Source of the DNA: Gnetum montanum
Lineage: Eukaryota; Streptophyta; Gnetopsida; Gnetales; Gnetaceae
DNA: 64,000 bases
Reading direction: 5' to 3'
Assembly (NCBI GenBank): GCA_015680685.1
Contig: MNCI01027256.1
Span: forward strand, 55,107-119,106
The notes beneath the pieces were generated by a model, which was not told the origin of the DNA, searched no databases, and worked only from the letters and a program-made list of their open reading frames with translations. The translations under genes were made by a program, and so were the position numbers. How positions within the stretch are numbered: the first letter of the stretch is position 1; every line of letters starts with the position of its first letter. Positions 56,661 through 64,000 of this stretch are shown here, piece after piece.

Positions 56661-58645
56661 CCCCATTATAGTTTCTAGGATTCTTAAGTGTCTTTTAACT
56701 TTTTGTTTTACACATTTTTGGTTTTACAACTTTTTGTTTTCATATTCTTTGTTTTACATATTTTTGTTTTTTAGTATTATTAATCTTTTCTAAGTTTTTT
56801 TTACACCATTGTTAGTATATTTAATATTTCTTGAATACTCTTTTACTTTCTTTTATATTTTCTTATGTTTGCTATAATTCTCTACTCTTTTTGCTAATAA
56901 GGTGCCATGTACAATGGTAATGTGCTACTCAATGGTGGTATGTATCATTTGTGATTTGATTGTTGATGTCTGGTTTTTTACTTTGAATGTCATTACTAAC
57001 AACTAGGACATGGTTTCTTTTCATGTAATAGGCAATGAGTCCACATCATCCACCCATCCACACACTCTATGGTTCTCCTTGTTTTAGAAATGTGTAGTCC
57101 CTTTTTCATTAATACAACCTTAATAAATTTATGACTCGTGTAGTTTCCAGAATTGGGAAGGAATCAAAGGTTCAGATGGGGTGTGGCTTCAAAGGGATGT
57201 AGTATTCTTTGTGCTTTTCCATTTTCCTATGTGCAGGGGTGTTCTCATGAACTTCTCACTGTTCTGTGTCATTCCACAATAGGAAGTCAAATAAGTTCTT
57301 GCATGATGTGGTCCTCATAAAAAAAATAGAGATGAGGATTCAAAGCACACCCCTTAGACAAAATAAATGTGAAAATGCATGGGTCTTTGCATGGTATGGT
57401 TCCCATTCAAAAATAATAATAAATAAATAAATATGGGAATTGAAAGTACACCCCTTAGACCAAATAAAAGGGCTACAAGCACTGGTTATGGGACTTGTCT
57501 TGTTTCCTCTAACTAAGGCCCTTTCTCACTTCCTAATGCTTCTCCAATTTGGAATAATGGTTGTTTTCTAGAAGCATTCTTATGTCTCAGGGGATGAACT
57601 AATCTTAGAATGTTGATGCGAAGTCACTGAAAGTGGTTGGTTTTGGTCTGAACTAAGGATGGATCTTGCTGAGTCATTTAATCATGAACTCCACAAGGGA
57701 CTTCATGTGACCATAATTAGAAACTCCATTCCATTTTCTCTCTCATCCATCTACGCTTTTCATGCCTCATCTTGCTACCAGTTTCATGTTTTGATTTGAT
57801 GTTCTAGTTTTATGTGTTAGGTTCTTAGTCAGTTACTTCTAGGTTTTTGTACTTAACCTTTTGTAATCATTAATCATCCATACTACCCATGGACCCCTTG
57901 GTTTGAAGTTATGCAAGGGCATAAAAGGCCTGTGCTTGCTCTAGGGAGGACCCACTTGCATATCTTTTGGTTTGGTTAAGTTAAGTTCTTTAACCTTAGA
58001 CATTGTTACCATCGAATTCTTTTTGTTTTTCCCATCAATGTCATCTAACTGTGCACATCTTCACAACTATTTTTAATGAATTTTTTCTTTTTATTATTGT
58101 GAATTTCTATACCCTCTTTTTAGTATTCTTTGTGTTAAGCTTTTTCTGAATTCTATGGACTGCTTCTCTTACTTAACCTATTTGTCAATCTTTCACTAAC
58201 ATTATCAAGAAACCAATCTACCACAATCATAGCTTAGCTAGGTAAAATCACTAACAAGACAAGGTATTCAATTGCTATGTGTTACACTTTATATACTAAT
58301 CCTTGATTTTGTTATGATTGTAGTGGGGAGCATGGACTAGAAGTGAAACTATCTTCACTAAGGATGATGTAGCAATATCACTCATGAGAGATTGTTCATG
58401 ATTGTTGGATCTCTTCTGCCTCTCCCTCATTCTTTTGCTGCCAAGAGGGGTTGGATGTCCTTTGGATCTGAGGGTGTTCTTTCCTATTGTCATGAACACC
58501 CAACCTTGTACACAATTGTAATGATGTATGCTCGGGCACTTCTATATTTGTCTATTCTCTCTATATCACTCTAAATGTTAGTCAAACATTCCATACCTTC
58601 AAATATATTTTGTAAGGGACTTGTTTTCATTCAATCGTGGGGGTA
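56661..58645 (+). other. E3 non-coding block and polypurine tract
   Basis: Shared with E1 10190-12190 and with E2 on the other strand. No gene is supported. The tract CGTGGGGGTA at about 58636-58645 abuts the 3' LTR. Confidence 0.7.
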
Positions 58646-59499
58646 TGATGAATCGTGTTTTTCATAAAGCTCTGATATCAAAGTGGCCGCGATATCAAGT
58701 ATTCGATATTGTGGCCCATGATGCGATATCGAGCATTCGATATCACAGGGTTACTCCTAGGTCTATAAATACAATGCTTAAGTACATGATTGAGGATAGT
58801 TTTGGAGGTCAAGTAGCAAAATTTTTGCAGTTTGTTAATTTGAGAGTTAGAATATTTTTCAAGTGCTTGCAGTAGGGGGTCTAAGTGTGATTGAATCTTT
58901 ATTCAAGCAGTGATGTACCTGAACACACCATTGTATTGGAAATAAAGATAAGCTCTTTGATTCATCCTTGCAACACTTGAGACTTTCTTTCTTTATGCAT
59001 TTATATATCATGATTTCATGTAGTTCACATTTAATGTTATTCATTCAGCAATTAGTTTTGATTAATTAAATAATTAATTAAAATACACAAGCATGACCCC
59101 TTCGAACATACGTGTGACACTTGGTAGCTCAAAAACTATTAGCGTTTGACAACCTAGCAGTGTTTACATGAAGTTCAAAATGTGTTCGAGAAGTGGGGAT
59201 AGTTACTTGTGTTAGGTTAGATTAGACAATAGTTCACTTAGCAATTAATTACTCTCACTTTCATTATTGTTTTAGGTGATTAAATTGATAAAACATAAAA
59301 TGATAAAAATCTTATGCCTCACTCTGGACTAAAACCATACATGAGAAAGCTACTACTAGTTTAGGTGGAATGAAAACAAACTATGATCAATGTATAACTG
59401 TCTAGGTGCTAGAACTAGTCCATCCATAGAGTTTGACTAGATCACGTGTACATGCTTGTATTCATATGGTTGAGCGTAGGGGCACCTCACTGCTCATCA
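58646..59499 (+). repeat. E3 3' LTR
   Basis: TGATGAATCGTG to TGCTCATCA, 854 bp. Its U3 dyads (GCGATATCAAG, TTCGATATTG, GCGATATCGAGC, TTCGATATCAC) are at 58687-58745. TATAAATA is at 58764-58771. Confidence 0.9.
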
Positions 59500-59805
59500 A
59501 ATAATAATTTAAAAATTTAGAACAAATCATCAACATATAAAGGAGAGTGTAAAGAAAAAACCTAACACTAAACCAGTTATTCTGAAATGACTACTTTGTT
59601 AGCAAAGTATTATTTAAGTAATTTGAAAAGGTCCCAACATTATCGTAACTTGTCTAGGCAAGGTTTAGACAAGTATCCTACTTATTGATGTTTATAGGGT
59701 TCATAAGGCATCAAAGCCACCAAGTTCTTAATAATGTTTAAGATTGCATATTCTCTTCAAAACAAATTTTAATTATCTTTAGATTTCAATGAGGGAGGTA
59801 TTAGC

Positions 59806-59880
59806 TTAGTGTTAAGAGGCTTAGCATGGAAAAGATAGGTTACAAGTTCAGTTGTAGTTAACAATGTTGAAGTTATAGAT
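59806..59880 (+). repeat. SINE-like segment in repeat B
   Basis: GTATTAGCTTAGTGTTAAGA at the A-box position, ATAGGTTACAAGTTCA at the B-box position, tail TAGTTAACAATGTTGAAG. Counterpart of 898-982. Confidence 0.5.
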
Positions 59881-60245
59881 AAAAGAAAAAATCTGCAACA
59901 AAGAATTCTAATAGATACAAGAGGGTTTAGTTGGATGTAAGTATGTACCTGCAAGACATACATCTAACTTGATACTTTAGTAGAAGATATGTAGAATATC
60001 AAGGTGCCTCTAGGGCAATTTGAACATGCAACCTATTACTTAATTCTTGATAAACAACAAAATAATAGTTGTTCTACAACTTTCTTTTGTTATACTTTTA
60101 TTTTCATTTCTATTTTTTTAAAAAATAAAATTTAGCTTTCTTTCTAGATCAAATACTACCATCCACCTCCACATAAGAAAAGGAAACCCATAATTTGAAT
60201 GTAATGAAAGCTAAATCTCTAACGTTATGTTAACTCCATGTTTTG

Positions 60246-60318
60246 AGGTGTTAGCTTAGTGTTGAATGTTTTGGTTTAAAAACTTCAAATCACAAGTTTT
60301 ATTTTAGTGGGAAATCTT
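60246..60318 (+). repeat. SINE-like segment, second copy in repeat B
   Basis: GAGGTGTTAGCTTAGTGTTG then a decayed middle and TTTTATTTTAGTGGGAAATC. Counterpart of 1341-1412. Confidence 0.4.
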
Positions 60319-60892
60319 GAGTGATGGAATTAAAAGAAATTAATGAAGAGAATTTTTGCAACTACTTTGTCCAAACATATTCAAGAGAGGGGTTTTTGTT
60401 GGACCTAAGTAAAAATTTAGTTTCTATTTTATTTTAGATAGTTTATTCCTAAAATTTCCTCATGTGCACATTGAACTTCCAATACAAAGCTATGCTCTAA
60501 TGGAGAATAATTTTAAGGTTAAATAAATACTCTACTATATTCTTTTTAATTTTTATTTCTACATAAATCATCACACATATAATTTGGAGAAAAAATTTCA
60601 ATTCCAAAGCTAAATTAAAGGTAAATGATGATTGGTGGCATATCCCAACACTCTACCATACAAGTCACAAGTGTTCATGTGCAACGAGATTGAATTAGTG
60701 GATGAACAATGTAATTATGTTAGGAGTTGATGTTAAGTTCATGATCGTTGTCTTCTCACTTTGAGTTAGTGAAATCCCAATGTATTGTTTAACTCACAGT
60801 GAGACATATGATAGGTGATGTTGTTGTGCTCATAGCACTCCTAATTATAAACATAATGAATGTGAAAATGAATTCTAAGTCTAGGTAATAAT

Positions 60893-61751
60893 TGATGAAG
60901 CATCAAAGTTTTGCATCGATGGATCCCCATCAACATGGTGTTGCCCCATTGATAGGGCCATGTCGACATAGCATTTGCTACGTTTATGAGGCCCCATCAG
61001 GGCAACTCCACAATAAAGTCTATAAATACATGCTCACCAGTTGTGTTTATAGGAGAGATAGTGATAGTTGTAGCAAAGCTCTTGCAGTTTTGTCATTTGA
61101 GAGTTAGAATACTTTTCTAAATGCCCACAGTAGGAGTTAGAAAGTATACAGATCTTTATTTGAGCATTAATGTACCAAGCACACCAATGTGAATGGCAAT
61201 AAAGATAATCCTTTAGATCAAACCTTGTAGCACTTGGAATAGATTAATGATTTATTGGATTTATTTCTACATTTACCATTTTGATTAATATGTGATTAAT
61301 TAAGATAAGTAAGACTTTGATGAATTAAATAATTAAGCTAAATAAATTAGAAACATAAGTATGGTAATCCCAACAACACTTAACACTTGGTAACCCAGCA
61401 GTGTTCTATGTGTTTAGGATGTGTACGGAAAGTGGGACCATATGCTTATGTTAGGATAGTTAGTAATTAATTAGCAATTAGATTAGTTAAATTTTTTAAT
61501 AAATTGAGTTTCAACTTATTATTGATCATAAGCAAATAAAATAAAAAATAATAAAAATCATGTGCCCTAATTACACTTAACCATACAATTAAGCTTCACA
61601 AGTGAAGTTAGAAAGACAATGATCATCATGGTTAGATTTCACCTCTTAAAACCAATGTACTTAGGAGCTTAAGGTCTATGGAATTTAACCTAATTGCATG
61701 TGAGTGCTTATAATTCATATGGTTGGGCATAGGGTATACTAGTTGCTCAGA
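60893..61751 (+). repeat. E4 5' LTR
   Basis: It starts TGATGAAGCATC. The terminal TCATCA is decayed to TGCTCAGAA. TATAAATA is at 61021-61028. U3 has imperfect dyads around 60915-60990 (GGATCCCCATCAACATGG, GGGCCATGTCGACATAGC). Confidence 0.8.
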
Positions 61752-61752
61752 A

Positions 61753-61772
61753 TTAACACTATTGTTGGGGAC
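61753..61772 (+). other. E4 primer binding site, tRNA-Asp-like
   Basis: TTAACACTATTGTTGGGGAC follows the LTR and aligns in register with the sites of E1, E2 and E3. Confidence 0.65.
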
Positions 61773-61899
61773 CTTTAGTTTGTTATGTGCCCTATCTAGG
61801 ACTTACTGAAAAATTATTTAACATCATTGAAACAAATCCTAAAGTCATATCATACCTCAAAATAACTACAAAAATTATAAGAAAGCACACTGCATTTAT

Positions 61900-64000
61900 T
61901 GTCTTCTAATATAAGATGTCTTCTTCTCATAGGAATAATTCTTTGTCCAAGTCTGACGGAGAAAATTAGTAGGTGCCTTAGCAACACAGAGTGATATATG
62001 CTCATCTTAATGAGTAAGAACCAATTTCACCTTCATCCTACACTAGAATGAACAACTGCAATGGCAAGACATGGAGGGAAACATTGTGTTGCTGCTTGAT
62101 TGTTCCATTCCTATGATGCCTCATCAAACTCTTGTGCAGTTGGGCATCCAAATTCTTCATGGTGAATATGTTGTGTAGGATAGTGACACCAAGGATTATC
62201 ATCCCACTGATGCACAACATCTGAGGGATTGATAGCTAGCGTAGCATTATGAATCTATGAAGGGGAAATGATCTAATGATTCCCCATTTCTAAGGTACCA
62301 AAAAGATGGTGGAGAACCCTTATCTGGGGGTTTTCCATACAAAGAGACTCCTCTCTTTGACTTCGATGAAGGAGGTCAAAACTAAAACTTGTAGTCCACA
62401 ATACATAATCTTGGTTCTGATGAGAACAAATTCCATGACAAAGGGGGATTCAAGAAGGAGAGCCATGGTAGGGATTTAGGCAAGTAGCATGATCATGATC
62501 ATGGCCATGACCACTAAAGAGAGGATGATAGGCACCATGAGGATGCTAGTTCTCCTTCCTCTTCATCTTTGTCATCATCTTCTTCCTCTTTTGGCTCCAA
62601 ACGTAACTGCAGAGGACATGATCATGATGGAGGTGACTAATGAGATAGAGATGATTGTAGGAACCATTAGGCAAGTTAATATTTGGGGCATAAGCATTCA
62701 AGAGAGGTTTGTCATCACAAATGGAGGGAAAGCAGAGGGCATCGTAGGCACCAAGGTCATGGCTATGATGAGCCTTTACTTGCCACCCAAAGCATGATAA
62801 ACATCATAGTGGTAGTGAGAATTCCAACAAGGCATGTGAATGAGATTAGGTTCAATCAATTAGATATGAACAACTTCCTCAATTTTGAGGGGGAATATAA
62901 CTCCAATCCACAAAACCATCTTTAAGCTTTTCAAAATTCATGTGCCTTATAAAACATAGAAAACAACTAGTAAAAGCTTAAGTTGTTTTTCATAGCACTC
63001 ATCAAAGAAGTAGAAAGCTAGTATCGATCCTTGGAGTTGGAATCAATCTGTTGATGGAGTATGATGCTTGAACTATTCAACGACAAGTTGCAAATGTACT
63101 CCCGAGTGTCCAATCTGAGAAGGTATATCTAGGGATGGAAGTAAGGAACACATGAGTCCTTGGATGCCATCATGGCAAGATATTATTTCTTATTACATGG
63201 ATGCCCTAACTATGGTTACTCTTAGCAAGAACTTCTCCATATCATAAATGGGCTTCACTCTAAAATGAAGATAATTCTTGGGATCTATGCCAAAGGAAGA
63301 CTATCTAAGTTAAGAGCCCATTGGATCCAAAGGCTAATCAAGCATGTAGCAAAAGAAGAAAGAGAGTTGAGGAAACACGAAAGTGTAGAAGAACTAAGAT
63401 CCTTTGATTTGCAAGAGGGAGGTTTGATTTTATGACAGTGAGGAAGAATCATCACTTGATGAGGTGGTGGATTAGAAAACCTTGCTAATTCAAAAATTTA
63501 CCTCTAAAATTTTGACTAAGGTAGATCAGTTGTGAGATTCTATGGATAGAAAATTTCAAGGTATTCTAAAAATTGTTGAAGAGTCCAAAGAACAAAATAG
63601 TGATCATGATCACATGAGGTAAAAGAAAGCTAAACGTGCCAATCAAAGGGGTAAGGGAAAGATTGTTGCTGTATAGAAAATTGTAGAAACTGAATCAGAT
63701 GATGATGGAGGATGTGACATCTACCAATATGAACATCCTAAGGGATGTTGCCTCATCATGTCACACTTACAAGAGTCCAGGGTGTATGCTCTAAATCCAT
63801 AACTAGTAAAAAGATGAACACCCAAAAAATTACCTTATCCTCAAGGAAATCCTAGGCAATTTCATTAGCAACAACAATATTATCCAAGTGGAACTCCACC
63901 ACAATCGGACGAGTAGTATCAGTAGTGGCAACACCCACAGTCATGGAGAATGCCACCACCAAGGCAGTAGTACCCTTACAGACAACCAGATCCATATGGG
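61900..64000 (+). pseudogene. E4 gag remnant
   Basis: An Asp/His/Arg/Met-rich N-terminal part (62150-62800) parallels E1 4900-5540. The capsid core starts at FEGEYNSNPQNHL (about 62884) and continues through ARYYFLLHGCPNYGYS (63176-63225) and GIYAKGRLSKLRAH (63280-63320). The knuckle CDIYQYEHPKGCC (63714-63752) has Tyr for its second Cys, as in E1. Several in-frame stops fall where relatives have Gln, for example TAG at about 63129 and in the YS-stop-QELLH segment near 63225. The protease and later domains are outside the window. Confidence 0.75.

Larger units (their letters stand above)
53493..59499 (+). mobile_element. E3: gag-only LTR retrotransposon (non-autonomous)
   Basis: A 6.0-kb element has LTRs 53493-54359 and 58646-59499, a tRNA-Asp-like primer site, gag and a G-rich polypurine tract. 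Its target duplication AATAA (53488-53492 and 59500-59504) is perfect. No protease, RT, RNase H or integrase motif was found in any frame. After gag the sequence goes directly into the block that follows integrase in E1 (compare 56660-58310 with 10190-12190). It therefore looks like a deletion derivative of an E1/E2-like element that would need pol proteins in trans. It is inserted into repeat copy B. Confidence 0.9.
59505..60625. repeat. Dispersed repeat, copy B, right part
   Basis: Aligns with about 555-1720. Landmarks are gaaaaaacctaacactaaacca near 59550, the segment around 59780-59880, and attgaacttccaatacaaag-like text near 60470. Homology ends near 60625, just before the point where copy A enters recognisable LINE RT sequence. 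Confidence 0.8.
60893..64000 (+). mobile_element. E4: Athila/Tat-like element, 5' part only (runs off window)
   Basis: The 5' LTR (60893-61751), primer site and a decayed gag are present, and the rest lies beyond the window. Its closest relative here is E1, with shared gag text and LTR U3 words such as CCCCATCAACATGG. The 5' flank (60626-60892) holds no supported gene. Confidence 0.8.

Overview
The window is nuclear DNA from a land plant, most likely a seed plant with a large, repeat-rich, AT-rich genome. A gymnosperm is plausible, but the sequence alone cannot settle it. The evidence is one spliced host gene with GT-AG introns, Ty3/Gypsy elements primed by plant tRNA-Asp-like and tRNA-iMet-like sites, an L1-type LINE, and tRNA-derived SINE-like repeats. 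Nearly all long coding matches other than the host gene are decayed transposon genes full of stops and frameshifts.

Layout. 1-2520: a copy of a >=1.7 kb repeat (copy A) that runs into a LINE reverse-transcriptase remnant. 2616-3618: a probable solo LTR. 3619-16235 (+): element E1, an Athila/Tat-like Ty3/Gypsy element with decayed gag, PR, RT, RH and INT plus a long extra ORF between INT and the 3' LTR. 16578-21051 (-): the one apparently intact gene, a 12-exon pectin acetylesterase that splices by eye to 392 codons plus stop with all phases matching. 21355-22720: a cluster of hairpin-bearing repeats upstream of that gene. 22733-38957 (-): element E2, another Athila/Tat-like element with a sized assembly gap in its 3' LTR. 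Nested in its gag is a complete-structure chromovirus at 30443-37242 (-) with a TGCTA target duplication. 38958-47150: gene-poor sequence with a SINE-like copy and small duplications. 47168-52857 (+): a LINE flanked by a 17-bp target duplication. 52941-53487 and 59505-60625: copy B of the repeat at the window start, split by element E3 (53493-59499, +), which has LTRs, gag and no pol and carries an AATAA target duplication. 60893-64000 (+): element E4, 5' LTR, PBS and decayed gag, running off the window.

E1-E4 are relatives. They share LTR termini TGATGA...TCATCA, palindromic U3 motifs, a tRNA-Asp-like primer site, a CX2CX3HX4C-type gag knuckle and common 3' non-coding sequence. They differ in modules: E1 has the extra ORF, E2 lacks it, and E3 has lost pol as well. 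The nesting gives a relative chronology: repeat copy B predates E3, and E2 predates the chromovirus. No CRISPR array, operon, rRNA gene or functional tRNA gene was seen. The strongest leads are the intact pectin acetylesterase, the extra ORF of E1, the U3 palindrome arrays, and a hidden insertion inside E1 integrase marked by a 32-bp perfect palindrome and a single N.
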